Positions 23,592-36,889 of a stretch of 64,000 bases of DNA are shown in pieces. Below the pieces are notes generated by a model. It was not told the origin of the DNA. It did no database searches and saw only the letters and a list, made by a program, of their open reading frames with translations. The stretch's first letter is position 1; each line of letters begins with the position of its first letter. The translations under genes and the position numbers were made by a program. The DNA comes from Lingula anatina (taxonomy: Eukaryota; Brachiopoda; Lingulata; Lingulida; Lingulidae): positions 52,042 through 116,041 of the forward strand of contig NW_019775625.1 in NCBI RefSeq assembly GCF_001039355.2, in the 5' to 3' direction.

Positions 23592-26500
23592 TTATTTACC
23601 CCTGTAGCATCTGACACACCAACCATAATAGTATCTGTAATAGCAATACCGATAATAACCGAAATAGTAGCAGTAGCGTCTTAGCCTCAAGCAACGGCGC
23701 CAGTAGCAAGCTCGCTTCTGGCGATTACCTCCTGAAATATAATATAATATAATATAATATAATATAATATAATATAATATAATATAATATAATATAATAT
23801 AATATAATATAATAAGCGAAAATCGAGACAAAACCTCACATTCAATGCCCTTTTCACACTATATACAAAGTAATCAATGAATTTACTGCTCTGGCCCTGT
23901 TGTACATGTACGTATTGCACCGTGTAATGGTTAACATTTAATAGATTAATCTTGTGCGTACCTGTCGGTGCTTGGGTGCTGACGCCATCTGTAGTACTTT
24001 CGTCTTTCTGGGTAAGCCAGTATGCCTCCAAATCCCTGCAGAATTCCTGCATTCTGGGACTGAGGAAGGACTTGTCCTTGATCGGAGAAGTGTTGGCAAC
24101 GAATCGCTTTTGTTCAATATCTTCATCTGTCGTATTTTCAACGGTGTTCTAATAATATGATGGTATAGGTTAGGTAACGGTTTTATTCAAATCTTGCACC
24201 ATTTTCATCTTAAAATGTCACTTTTTATCTTTAAACGTAATTAAGGGTAACGTATACGAAAAGATGTAAACTCCGATTCAAAGTCCGAATAGAAATCAGG
24301 TACATCATACCGGTTGTTCCAAAGCGCTGGCCACGCCCTTGCTGTCAGTCTCTTCAGATTTGTTCATTGGAGTCAAGTAACAAGCAAACTTGTTGTTCAT
24401 TTCCATCTTGTATACTACAAGACTCTGAAAAGATAAAAAACCGGAAATGCATTGTTGCTTAAATGATAGAATATTTCAACTGAATACTTGAAAGTGTTCT
24501 TTTTTATCGACCAAATTGATTTAAAAAACAGGTTTATAAACATAATAAAAAAATATCCAAGAAAAAACTTTATTTGCACCTAAAACACGAAAATTAAAAG
24601 AACTTGACACTTCACTTCTTATACACTGCTCTACTGATGCGTCTCAGCGCATTTGCAATTGGCCCTGATACAATCTGGAGGTTATAGCCCAGCACGCCGT
24701 ACGGAGCGCTGAACGCTAGCAAACGGAAATATCTCTCTCTGCCAGACCAAAAACTTTATCCCTGCTTCAACCCCTAGGTGCTGTGTGCCAAACACAACAG
24801 GATTGTTCATGATAATAAAAATTGATAATCCTTATAATTAAGTTCTAGCACATTTTTACAAAAGTTTATGATCAAGCAAATACATAAGCAGCGTAATGAA
24901 ACACATGTATGTATGCTATTGATATTGATGCTTGAATTGTTACATTTAGCAGGTAATTATATGGTCATTATTTAGCCATCTCGATAGATGTTTTATTGTG
25001 CCATACTGTGTTATTTTGTTTTGCCCATGTGTTTAGCCTTGCGATAAACTTATTATAGAATAATACACCGGTGAAGCTAAACACATGGCTCTACTTGTAA
25101 CACTGCTAAACATGTCTAGCATTTTCTTCTGTGAGAAGCTTGAAAGGCTATACGTGTTGAGCTTTTATGCATATTTCTAACCGCGTTTAGGTGATAAATG
25201 TGTGTTATATGTGTTTAAAAGCTAAACACTGATTTTACTGTGTAGAAAAGTTTCCACACAGAATTCAGTAATTTTTATGCATATCAGCTTATGGGTAATA
25301 AACATTATTTACATTCTGGCAGAGTAAAATAAGCTTGCTTTAATAAAGTTTAGACGTTTTTGCAATAACCGTCTCTACTCACCCTTGAGTTGTCCATGGC
25401 AACGTGGAACTTCTCGTTGTTCACGTTGTACACGGTGATGTTGTCCTTCAGGTCAACCTGAACCTTTTCGTCAACTTTGTTCCCTTGCTTGTCAGTTAAA
25501 CGGAGATGGTACTCCTGAAGAAATAATAATAATCATATAAGGTGATGATGGTGATGGTGATGAGATCGTTGGTTTTGATCGCTCATTTCTTTGCATATAA
25601 TTCAACCGACTTCCCTTAAAACCAGACTATCGATACGTTTTCCAACAGAATATCGATATGTTTTCCAACTAGGTCTTTTTAAATAGATTTAAGCTTCTAC
25701 TAAAGTGATATGTTTGTGTCATAAATGACAATTAGCAAAAATGTTTTTAATGATGATGATTATAAGAATAATAATAATCACCCTCTTTTTAGTGATACCG
25801 TATACCCACCTTCCACACATCTTGTGCTGCCTTGTTAGAGATGTGAACTGCTCCCAGCGTTCCACCGACAGCAACAGCAACAACAACAATGACAGCAACA
25901 GCAACAATGATGTACTTCTTGTACGACGCCTTGGTCTGAAATACAACAAATTAAAAGATAAATTGGAACAAAAGGATTTGGAATATAATATAATTCGCAT
26001 CACCAACTGTGTTGTAAAGTGTTTTGGCGAAATTATATTCACCATTTCCAGCATGGTAATTTCGTCAAAATATGAAAATTCCATATTAGATTTGTGTGAA
26101 ATCTAACTTAAAATAATTTACAGTAACTTAGCTCTTGCCATGCATGCAATTTATTATTGAATAAAGATGCCGATTCCTTCATAGAGAAACTCGAGACCCA
26201 GTGCTCTGAAAATAAGCAAATGCCGGACGGATGACTGTCTTTTCAGAAATGAAAATGTCTAAATATCTGCTTAAGCCAAACTGTTTGCTTTACAGAATAA
26301 TTTGAAGCGCTTTAAAAACTTAACTCGCTAAAATAAAAAGAGGAATGAACCCCCCTCGCACATGTTGGTGAATAAACATTGTCACACTTGGATTTTAGAT
26401 AAAAACATGGTCTTTTTGACAAATTTATTTTACAACATTGCAAGGCTAAAAAGTGGGCATTTACTACCCGAAGAAAAAAAAGAAAAAGAAAAACGATAAA

Positions 26501-26704
26501 TATTGAAAACAAAAGCAACGCAAATGCATCACTGACGCAACTGAAATGTTCACTTTTTGTGGAATGAATCAAGTTAGAATAAAGAATCCCTGGCCTAAAC
26601 TAAGTTGAAAGACTTACCTCGGCGCTGTCACGTCGAGAGGACCCGCCATCTGTGATGACTGTCACGCCGGATTCGGCAGACTTTTCACTGATTGTTGGCA
26701 ACAT
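23592..26704 (-). CDS. BRICHOS-proregion antimicrobial-type peptide precursor, gene B
   Basis: Minus-strand exons 26618-26704, 25810-25935, 25383-25514, 24311-24424, 23962-24148 and 23592-23731, about 261 residues. Layout matches gene A: short N-terminus, Val/Ala-rich anchor, BRICHOS proregion with the MDNSR Asp, FACYLTPMN Cys and MQEFC Cys, then RQKR. The mature peptide has 39 residues with six Cys at 2, 7, 14, 23, 32 and 35, nine Arg, one Lys, thirteen Tyr and no Asp or Glu. It ends RGK, consistent with C-terminal trimming and amidation on Gly. All six exons have intact splice sites and open frames, so this copy looks functional. Antibacterial membrane activity is inferred from the arenicin-type precursor family. 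The Cys pattern is not one I recognise. Confidence 0.87.
23735..23814. repeat. (AATAT)n at the intron 5 acceptor of gene B
   Basis: About 15 units lie against the CAG acceptor of the mature-peptide exon. This is the longest of the three array-specific repeats. Confidence 0.9.
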
Positions 26705-26774
26705 CTTGAAAATATAACAAAATTCTTCTAGCAGAGAGCAGCATTCAAGGCCTTACTTTTTCCGACCGATCGAG

Positions 26775-26825
26775 TTCGCCGTCTGCTGCGAGCTGGACGT
26801 ACTCTCCTTTTTATGGCTGCAGCCA
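26775..26825 (-). promoter_or_regulatory. TATA-like box of gene B
   Basis: Minus-strand CATAAAA at about 26808-26814, ~105 bp upstream of the ATG as in genes A and C. The first base differs from the canonical TATAAAA seen in A and C. The flanking AAGGAGAGTACG sequence is conserved with gene C. Confidence 0.55.
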
Positions 26826-26835
26826 TCACGAAAAG

Positions 26836-27990
26836 TGATCTTTGATAAACAAGTTTTCGATACAAAAGATAGAACAATGTCTTCCAATTTTTTAAGCAGA
26901 AATAAAACGCGATCAAGGGTATGTTTTCGACAACCAGGAAGAAATGGTAAAAATCTTAAGTATTTTTCAAAGTAAGATCAATAGTTGGGCAATTTACCAA
27001 ACACCCATACGAAACAAAAGCTGTAGTATACCAAATAAAAGGCACGGGAGTGATCTCTGACAAACAAGTTTTCGATGGAACAATGTCTTCCAAGTTTTTA
27101 AGCAGAAATAAAACGAGCTTTCATATGTTGATGAGGCTGGAATGTTTTCAAAATATCCCGCGCTGCTATTCAGAACATCAACCAGGAAGAAATGGCAAAA
27201 TCCATAAGTGATTTCTAAGTATCTGATGAATAGTTAGGTAATATGAACAAACATCTAAACGACACAAAAGGTGACATAAACCAATGTCAGCGCTCGAAAA
27301 GTGATCTTTGATAAACAAGTTTTCGATACAAAAGATGCATTAATGTCTTCCAAGTTTTTAAGCAGAACTAAAACGAGATCAAGGGTATATTTTCGACAAC
27401 CAGGAAGAAACGGTAAAAACCTTAAGTGCTTTTAAAGTAAGATCAATAGTTGGGCAATTTTACCAAACACCCATACAAAACAAAAGCTGTAGTATACCAA
27501 ATAAAAGGCACGGGATTGATCTCTGACAAACAAGTTTTCGATGGAACAATGTCTTCCAAGTTTTTAAGCAGAAATAAAACGCGCTTTCATATGTTGATGA
27601 GGTTGGAATGTTTTCTAAATATCCCGCGCTGCTATTCAGAACATCAACCAGGAAGAAATGGCAAAATCAATAAGTGTTTTCTAAGTATCTGATCAATAGT
27701 TAGGTAATATGAACAAACATCTACACGACACAAAAGGTGAAATAAACTAAATTCAGCGCACGTAAGGTGATCTTTGACAAACAAGTTTTCGATACAAAAG
27801 GTAGATTAATGTCTTCCAAGTTCATAAGCAGAAATAAAACGTGAGTTTTAATGTTGATGAAGTGGGAATGTTTTTGAAAAAAAAACGCCCTGCTTTTAAG
27901 AACATGACAGCGAGGAAGAAATGCTAAAATCTCTAAGTACTTTTTAAGTACCTAATTAATCATTAGGTAATTTTATTAAATATTCAAACT
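26836..27990 (-). repeat. Promoter-proximal ~230-bp repeats, gene B (5 units)
   Basis: Units start near 26836, 27050, 27301, 27516 and 27768 with GATCTnTGAnAAACAAGTTTTCGAT. Pairs 26836-27300 and 27301-27767 are nearly identical, so a ~465-bp dimer was duplicated recently. Genes A and C have two and one unit. Confidence 0.75.
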
Positions 27991-27999
27991 ATACAAAAG

Positions 28000-28960
28000 G
28001 TGTAAAATTCCTTCCGAGAAAACTAGAAAAAAATGTCTTTCTTTTTTTGCAAAAGAATATATATATATATATAATCTGCTCCCTTGCACGTTTGTAGGGA
28101 GTCTATCAAAACACCCAAATGCCAATAGGAAAATAAGGGGAGCTACGCTGAGGTTTAAGGCTACCGAAAATCGCAGTGATTCCCTGGAGGGAGAGAGAGA
28201 GGGAGAGAGAGAGATTTGGTAGTTCCTTTCTTCATTAAAATATTTCAAACTGATACTGTAAGATTGGGTTTTGGTCAGTGCATCTGTTACACCCCAACTT
28301 GAACATCGTTATTTACGTTATGTGCTAGTCATTTGTAATAAAAAACGCGCTTTCATTTGTTGATATGAAGGGAAACAAGCATTCACGCGACACAAAAGGT
28401 GAAATAAATCAAATTCAACACACGAAAAGTGATCTTTGACAAACAAGTTTTCCATACAAAAGATGGAACAATGTCTTTCAAGTTCATAAGCAAAAATAAA
28501 AAGCGTTTTCATATGTTGATGACGTGGGAATGTTTTCAAAATAAAAGAAACGCACTTCTCTTAAGAATATGACAACGAGGAAGAAATGATAAAAAACCGT
28601 AGGTATTTTTATAGTATCTGATCAATCGTTNTTTTTTAAGTATCTGATCAATCGTTGGGTAATTTGAACAACACGATACAAAAGGTGTAAATTTCCTTCC
28701 GAGAAAAACTAGAAAAAAGTTTTTGTTATTTTGCTCAAGACGCCTATGCCAAATATACATTTAGACAAATAATCTACTCTTTTACACGTGTTAACTGGGG
28801 GTCTATCAAACCACTCAAGCACTGATAGGAAAATGGTTCAAGTCCGTGGGTATTAAAATGTCAAAAGAGGTGCCATGCTGAGGTTAAAGGTTACCGACAA
28901 TTGCAGTGACTCTCTGGAGCGTGAGAGAGCAAAATGAGATAGTTTCACTTGTTCAATTAA
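28000..28960. repeat. Duplicated upstream flank with orphan repeat units
   Basis: Two copies (28080-28250 and 28770-28930) of a segment also found at 8000-8160, with TCTATCAAA and CTCTGGAG or CCCTGGAG words. One and a half units of the promoter repeat lie between them (28320-28720), and a single N is at 28631. No gene was recognised. Confidence 0.6.
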
Positions 28961-29530
28961 AAAATTATAGACTGATAATGTAAATGATATCTGTCCTTTT
29001 ATGCACAGGTAAGCCCTGTTTTTTTCCAACGATTGAGAGAATCTTAAGTACTGGACACTGCTCAGTTCAACTGTTGCACCCCAAAAAGCGCTATCTACGT
29101 TATGTGTTAGGCATTTATAATAAAAAAGGTGATGCATATCAAGAAATTACAAGGAACATCTCAAAGAATATTCGTTCATATTTATCGACATAAATTGTAG
29201 TGAAATCACAGGAAACAATATAAACACGGAGGACATACGGGCAATAAAAAATGCTGTAACTCGAAAAGGTATAAATAGCGAGCCTGCTCAGCAACCTCAG
29301 CGCCTCAACTCAACTGAATAAAATAAACAATAAGCCCGAGGCGGAAACGTGCGTTTTACAAGCTCACAAACAAATAATCATAAACCTTGACCCTTTATCT
29401 AAATGCGTGGTAAACAACACAAGGTTTCAAACGTGTGGGGAATCACGTTTTAAAGGTTGGACGAGCAGCACTCATGGCCTTTATGTAAAGTCTTCTGAAC
29501 ATGTTCTCATGGATCTTAGACTCAAAATAA

Positions 29531-29535
<5 letters not shown>

Positions 29536-29586
<51 letters not shown>

Positions 29587-29590
29587 TTAT
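29536..29590. repeat. (ATT)n microsatellite
   Basis: About 18 ATT units with one interruption. The poly-Leu ORF over it is an artefact. Confidence 0.9.
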
Positions 29591-29839
29591 TACGAGCGTG
29601 ATGGGATATCGCCAAACACAGGACCGGACGATAAGACTATGTTCAGCGTAGCTATTGAAGCCCTACAATTAATACAAGCAGGTGATATATACCGCCTATG
29701 GTACTCACCTAGCCGCCAATTGATGGAGGGCATGATGACATTTAAAGTAATCTATAATATCTGATAATATCCCTATCTCACGTGACTGATCTGTATATGA
29801 TCTTACAGAAGAAACACGTCAATGATTTTTATTATATAT

Positions 29840-30102
29840 CAGGGGCGGATCCAGGATTATTTGAGGGGGGGCACGGAGGCAAAGCTCACCCCCCGCCATT
29901 TCCCCCGGCGTCGGGTTCGAGGTCTGCTGGTATTTTACAGGGCGAACGGTACCATTTGATACGGTTTAGAACTATGATTTAGCTAGTCAAAATTCTAATT
30001 TGAAGAGGGGAAAATTGTTGTGAATTTTTCAGAAATAGAAGGGTGAGGGGGGAGGTCAGGACCCCCCCCCCCCTGACACCCCCCCCCCCAAATCCGCCAC
30101 TG
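29840..30102. mobile_element. hAT-like nonautonomous element
   Basis: Left end CAGGGGCGGATCCAGG and right end complementary to CAGTGGCGGATTTGG, with G-rich and C-rich interior ends. Such CAGGGGCGGATCC ends are typical of hAT MITEs. The flanks are TATAT-rich on both sides, but an exact 8-bp duplication is not clear. Related ends occur near 18690, 43573 and 32610. Confidence 0.6.
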
Positions 30103-32713
30103 TATATAATTTCTGGATAGTGCTTGCGTCGGCGGCACGGTGAAAACATTTGAATAAAGAAATAAAGGGTGTGTGGTTTTCTGAATACAGAAAAAGATAA
30201 CCGGATATACTACCGATAACGTTATACGCTTCGTAATAACGAAATCTGTTCCTTTTTTTGTGAACGGAATCTGAATGAAATGCATTCACAGGTACAGAGA
30301 CTAAAAGTTTTTCTAAAATTTAATGGAAAATGTCTTCTGGGAGAGTCATTTCTTGGCTTTTATTTAGCATCAGAAATAGCGGATTATTTGTGTAATCAAC
30401 AATGGACATGTTTTTATGTGCTGGTGAATGCGGGAATTGTCCTATAACACATTAGTTGGGAGTATTCCAACTAAACCAGGAAGTTTTTAAGGTAGTTTTA
30501 AAAAATCTGTGTGGTCACGAGACGGGTTGAAAAAAATGCCTTCAGAGAAAACTAGAAAATATCTTTGTGGTTTTATTTAACGCCAAATCGTGAGTCGTGC
30601 CCACTCTTGCAAATGACAATTGTAGGCCTAAACATCAAATACTAAACAAGTAAGCTACCGTGTGCCCCTCCATTTCGTGGATAAAACTTAATTGTAATTG
30701 GATCAAATGCAGTGTTTGTTTCACTTCTCTACAAATCTCAGCCAACATTACGTACGATCCATCCTTTTTCCCTTTGTATACGTTTTCAGACCGAAAACAA
30801 TACAGTCTCTTTAAAAATATGTAGGTCTTTTTGCAAATGTAGATCTTTTAAAAAAGGTTACGTACAATCAAAATGATGACTAATAGGACAATGATGCCAG
30901 GGTTTATTTTTTCAGGTCACAATCATGAATGAAATCTATACATTAATCTATGAATAACCACGATTTGTATATTATTTCAGCGAAGTCCACATCTATAATC
31001 GTATACAGTACAGTCTTTTATAGTCTTTTTCAGCAACAACAGAATTATTTTGTCCATGTCTTAACACATTAAAATATGTTAATGAAGGGATTCTTTAAAT
31101 GACTACCACATCCAGGAAGTGTTTAAAAGCCAGTTTTATCGTGCAACATCCATGGATCCAAAGGGTGCCGAAATGTCTTCCAAGAACAGAGGGAGAATAC
31201 CTTTGTGGTTTTATTTACCTTTGTGACGCAGTTGGTATTGTCAACGACCTGGTAAACACGATAGGTAAACACCTCTCTTTCGTGGGTATAATACAATCAA
31301 AATGAATCAAATGCAGCCTTAACGAACCAAATAAAATATGGAAGATGAGACAAACCTTCCTATAAAAATCAACATACTTTTATAACATTTATACATTTAT
31401 AACCTCTTGCAAATCGTGCTGACACGCGTACTTTCACCCAGCTTCACGTAAAGTGTATGTTCCGTCCTCTCCGCTCGTGTAAATGTGTGCCCGACTTCTT
31501 ACCATTCGAGATCAATACAGTCACTTTACAAACACGCGAACATGTCCGTCCTTGACAGCCTATGTACAATGAAATGATGACTAATACAGAAATGGGGAAA
31601 CCGCCTGAAAAGCCTGTAAGACTTTTGATATCGCAGGTCCTGGCAAGGTTTATGCGAAAATACAACACATGGTAATAAATCACATGTTAACATAGACTAA
31701 CAGATATAAAATAGCCTACTTAGTTCGGACCAGCACAGAACTGGGAGGACCTGCACATTCCCGGGAGGCAAGATCGTCAACACAGATCATAATGACCAGG
31801 CGTTAAACTGTTATATATGTACCGCAAATAATTGCACTCATTGAAAAATCTACAGAACAGATTTGGAATTTAGACTTAGAATAAATAAATTATTATTGTT
31901 ATTACTTTCAGTGTATCGAAAGTTTCCCCTATGTCTGCATCCTAACAGGTACCCCGGCCGCGGGGGGATATTAGTAACTGTCACCGTGAGCAAAAGATGT
32001 CTACCAACAGATACACACCTGTATGAGCGTCATTTCAGTTGACTTCATAAATTAGTATTTCATAGTCTTTTAAAGGTATGAAGAGACGTTCTCGATGTTT
32101 TTTCAAATGTGATGAACTTTCGGGGACATTTTCAAATACCCCCATTCCCCATGGGTACTATCGGCCTGCGCAGACCAATCCAACTCTGCGGGTACTCTCG
32201 CTGAGTGTAATCAGCTTAACTGAATGACACACTTCCTAGAGCAGCTATAGGGCCTATACCTCCCACAGAATCAGTAAATCTGTTAAGAATGCTGAGATTA
32301 AAAGACCCCAGAAGTACCCGCTATAATACATGTACCAGTAGGAAAGGCACCTTCCAGAAACATGTATGTGACATAATAATTTAGAAAGAGAATGTCATCA
32401 ATCTTAAGACTACCACAAAATCATATGTTATGTATGTAAATAACATATATAGAGGGGCGAATTTAGGCCGTCTTGTGGGTCTTCCGGAAGACGGTAAGAT
32501 TTTTAAGTTTGACATGACGTGTATGTAATTTTTTCTGTCGAAAGACGGTCAAAAATGGAGGATGGATCAACAAAGATAATTTGGAAGACTGTCAGAAAAT
32601 ATCTCTGGATCCGCCCCTGGTATACAGCCTCAGCTACAAAAAGACTCTTCGCCTACTCACGTCTTCCAAACAGGCTTTATTTAAGCATTGAAACAGTACT
32701 GGTGATACCGGTG

Positions 32714-32880
32714 TGACAGGAATGGTAGTCCTACAATGTAGGAATGGAATTCCGGGGTCCCATATGATTAGTACAGGTTAGGGTTAGTTAGATTATTGAG
32801 GTTAGTACATGGGACGAATGTCACCTGTACAGAGTAATGGGGAAATGACTACAGTTTTCATCGGACTACCATTCCTGTCA
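32714..32880. mobile_element. Foldback element TGACAGGAATGGTAGT, copy 2
   Basis: 167 bp bounded by perfect 18-bp inverted repeats, TGACAGGAATGGTAGTCC and its complement. The interior contains GGTTAGGGTTAGTT. No coding capacity. Confidence 0.75.
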
Positions 32881-33291
32881 ATCGGATACATATCAGGCAG
32901 TCTTCAATCTTCAACCTAGTATATATTATATGGACTAGCAGTATTTTCTATATAAATATAAAGGTTTTCATTACTGATAAGCATATGTCATTATTGTGAT
33001 GTATTATTGTAAGGTCACATCCTTTTTTTATAAATAATAGGCTAGAACCAATAAAATCATTATTACATGTATTTAGATAGACTTTCTATTATAATTTCCT
33101 TTTTTTTACTTTGTCTGCTGCAGGGTAGACGGAATCTGCAGCAAATTGTTACCATTTTTATGTAACTCTACTGTAACATGCTAACATTTAATCACTTACT
33201 TGACTTAATATAATAGTACTCAGGTAAAATTTGGCTTCTTAAAATAAGAATACGTTTAATTTTGTCGACTCCTTTAGTACAATGTACATTT

Positions 33292-33567
33292 TGTGACGAT
33301 GTATTGTGTTAGTTGAGATTGTTTTATACTGCTACCGCTAGATGTCTCTATAAGTAAAGTATAGTCCGGTGTGCTAGTTTGAATCTGTCTTGTGATTGGT
33401 AACTTAAAGATAAAATTGTCCATTGTATAATTGGTTCTGATTGGTAAACGTGTATTAGCTGAACATGTATATAAGGTGTGACTTGAAATAAATCGGCCTC
33501 TTAGCTCTACTCTTAGCTCCTCTGAGGCCTCTTTGATCATCTCACGTGTCTGAATTCGTGACTAACA
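33292..33567 (+). mobile_element. Candidate solo LTR
   Basis: A 276-bp segment beginning TG (TGTGACGATGTA) and ending CA (GACTAACA), with TATATAAGG about 100 bp before its end. Block Y copy 3 lacks the region (near 48500) although its flanks match, which fits an insertion. No clear target-site duplication was seen, so the boundaries are tentative. Confidence 0.4.
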
Positions 33568-33650
33568 CCAGTGAGTATTGTGTATGTTTTACCTTCATAA
33601 AGCACTCTGCCACAAAGGCGTAACAATTTGTAACAACTAGATCGACGTCT

Positions 33651-34480
33651 TTCGTTAGTACTTTAGTTCGTCAGCAGATTCAAAGCTCATCAGATATTTA
33701 GCATTAAAGCCTCGGTCACAACCGGCCGTACGGGCTCTCACGTCCCACGCAAGTCCTTCTTACGAAATTTTGAGTTCGCAGACAGCCCGTAAGCACGTAC
33801 GCAGGGTGTTGGACATGTCCAAAAGATTCTACGAATAGCCTGCGAACAGCGAAGCCGCAAGTGTAACTTGATTTTCAGACACAATAGGCCTACTTTACAA
33901 GCTGAGTGGACGTGTGTGGTGGGATGCACTCATCCCAACCCAAACCTAACTGCCATAGTTTCTGAAATAAACATTTGACTGCAATGGTAAAAGGCAAAAA
34001 AAAAAAAAAAAAAAAACCGATGGGATCAAAGATCCTGAAAATGACGCTAAGAACTAACATTTCTGTTATTAACTGTTGTGATTGTGAAACACTATATTAT
34101 GGTTGTGGGCTGTCTTGATAAAGCGCCATCCAGTTGTCAGCACACGCTGAAGAAGCGCGTGATATAAACTAAGAACCACTCGACTACGAGACACCGGACA
34201 GAACATACCTTGGGCATCAAATCCACAATCTGCGAGCATTCCTTGACCAATACCATATTTACTTAATTATACCACTATAGCTGACATTAAGCAATAGTGT
34301 CATAGTAGATATTGATCATGGAGCGGTTGTGAAGACGTACCATGATTCCTATGAGTGGAATATAAGGTAAGTGGTCTACGCCCCTGATCAGGGCGTGACA
34401 GCCGCCTTTTTGTGTGTCACTGCTAGTTAGACTGTAGTTATCACAAGGATAAGTGAATTTAGCCACTCGGGTTCACTTCA
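33651..34480. other. Intergenic with poly(A) run, no gene recognised
   Basis: Contains an A-run near 33998-34017 and short words such as GTACGGGCTCTCACG and CCCGTAAGCACGTACG that suggest a decayed element. No convincing coding frame. Confidence 0.45.
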
Positions 34481-36800
34481 TTTGGCGACAAGGAAAACCG
34501 AGCCCGTTTCCTGTTCTTTGATCAATTTTTGGTGCAAGAAATTTTTAATTCCTTTGTCTGCTACCAAATATGGATGGGGGGGGGGGGGGGGGGAGTGAAA
34601 GTTTATTTAACTCACGATCCGTGTGCAGGGGTGGCAATACTTTTTATTGTCCAACATACCCTTGTACGTCCATTTGGTGGTATATGAAAGTAATGATTTT
34701 GGTTACTAAATTTAAAGATTAAAAGGAAATTTCTTTCATCTAAATTTGATTATAAAGTAATCTCACTTATTCTTGGGAATAACATAAGGTACCCCAGACT
34801 AATTGGTAGTGATCGGTTAATATATACTGCTATTATCTGTTTCTTAAAGGTAAGGGTTTATTTTTATAAAATTTATCTTAGAATTTACCACATTTGGAGA
34901 TTTATTCAGGGAACATTTTCTTATTTCTTTGTTTAGGTTGAAGTTTTTCGGGGAATTTTGAATCAATTTTTGTGGGAAGGTATTTTTGGGTTTACATTTA
35001 TTTTCAATTTTTTATAAAATTTTATGCAAAAGTGAACCTTTGACTTCATTTATTGTATTTCCGGCTACATTTAGCTCACAGACAGCAGTATATATTCACA
35101 TTGCCCATTCCATTGTCTTTTACAAAATACCCCTCAGCCCTATTTTTGACCTTTTCCCTGACCTTCTCAGTGAATCTGAAAGTTCCGGATCACTAGAAGA
35201 CAGGTCTTCTGATTAACTCGCACACTAATTGGGGACAGGAAGTGCCTCTTTTACAGAAATTTGCTGGGTTAGTGTGACCTTTGACTTGTCAAGTTACAAC
35301 AATGTCAATGGGATCTAAGGTAGATCTTAGCATAGCTACCTGTGATGAGCTAATTAGAGTGCCTGGTATAGGTAAAAAACACGCAGAAGCTCTTTTAGAT
35401 TTCAGGAGTAATAATAAGGTATCTTCTCGGATGAGCACAAAAATTTTGGTCAAAACTAAATCTAAAATGTTGCCCCATTTTTATTCTTCAAAACTATCAA
35501 TATTTTAAAGGGGCAAAACCCAAAACATTATTTCTCCCCAACCTCATCCATTTATGATGCCTAAACCTGTCCACAAAGAGCTAATGCAATTCCCCACATC
35601 TATTGATTTCTCATTCTCTGAGGTTATAAGTAATGAACAAACAGCTGAAATTTAACAATTATTAAAGTAAAGTGAACAACTCAAAATAACAAAATTAATT
35701 TTTTTTTTTTTTTTGTTTATAAAACAGAATCAAAATCTTAGTGTAAAGTTTAAAGTAAGCCACCCAAGTACATGTGTAATATTCAATCAAAAATATATAT
35801 ATTTAAAAACAGCATATCATTACTAGATATTCAGGAGTTTGAGAAAGATATGGAAGAAATTACATAGTCTTTGCCAATTGATTTCTGCATTCCCCCAGCC
35901 CAATGTTATTGGAATAGTGAACATTTTGGGAAGGGAAAGAATATCAGCTGTTACCTTATGTCAAAGTCCATATCCTGAATTTATTTACCCTTTGGGATAT
36001 TTAACATCAACAAATCCCTCAGTTCAAGCAGTTTTTCGGTGACAGTTTCCCAACCCTGATCTTGATGATTTGCTACCATACTTGAGAAATCCAAGCCAAA
36101 ATTTATCCCCTCTTTACAACCCATCCCTTTCAAACATCAGGCACTAATCCTGACATGCTTATTCTGGTGCCTGGTAGCCCCCAATATTTGGAAAAATTTC
36201 CAAAAATCTTTAAACCCAAACCCATTTAATACACAGGATGCTCCAGGTGATGTGCCCAGTGTTCCCCATCCAACTATTAGTGGATTATCAAAACATTGGG
36301 TACAGCAGCTCTGACTGAAGAAAATCCTGTTGAGTATTCTCATCCACCTTTTTTCTACTCTTTAACTTGTTGGGGTCAGAAAGGGCAATAAAAATTAAAC
36401 CATCTAATTTGCCTTAGGATGAAAAAAAGTTCTCAAAATATACAGGGCTATCCAAAGTCAGTGAAAACCTCCACCTTTCCCCAAGCCGAGGTTACACATT
36501 CCCAGTTATAAAAAAAATTCTAAAGATCTTCTTAAAAATCCTTTAAAAATTAGGAGGACTGAGATGACTTTAGATGAGTGTTCCAAAGCTACAGGGAGGT
36601 AAATGGCTGGATGGAAAAATTAGTGCAAAGATCACCAGTATATACATTGGAGCTTAAGGTGTAACATCATTAACTTATGCACCAAATCAGTGTGTTCCAA
36701 TTTCTTTTGCTGCCTTGATCAGTGAGCTCAACACTGTTTCAAAGGGAAATCTCCCAGAAATTTCACATGCAGAGTTCTATCAAGCAGTAAAAAACCCAAA
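34481..36800 (+). mobile_element. Probable decayed retroelement with a helix-hairpin-helix frame
   Basis: Starts near a ~20-bp G-run (34577-34593). The frame at 35281-35508 encodes an HhH motif: KVDLSIATCDELIRVPGIG followed by KKHAEALLDFR. HhH is a nonspecific DNA- or nucleic-acid-binding hairpin. The rest of the stretch is Pro- and Phe-rich in several short frames with stops. The identity as a retroelement gag-like relic is inference from the broken context. A decayed host exon is the alternative. Confidence 0.4.
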
Positions 36801-36889
36801 CTAATTTTTAAATGAGTGGACATGCTAGGTTTTCTTACTGGCCACAGACGTGTTCCTAGATCTACCCACACGCGCGTGTTTTATGAATT

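Larger units (their letters stand above)
29230..31735. repeat. Segmental block X, copy 4
   Basis: Paralogous to blocks at 9600, 15835 and 41480, with an (ATT)n run at 29536-29590 and a hAT-like insert at 29840-30102. No host gene was recognised. Confidence 0.65.
31740..33650. repeat. Segmental block Y, copy 2
   Basis: Paralogous to 18780-20880 and 46625-48540. It carries foldback copy 32714-32880 and the LTR-like segment 33292-33567. No host gene was recognised. Confidence 0.7.
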
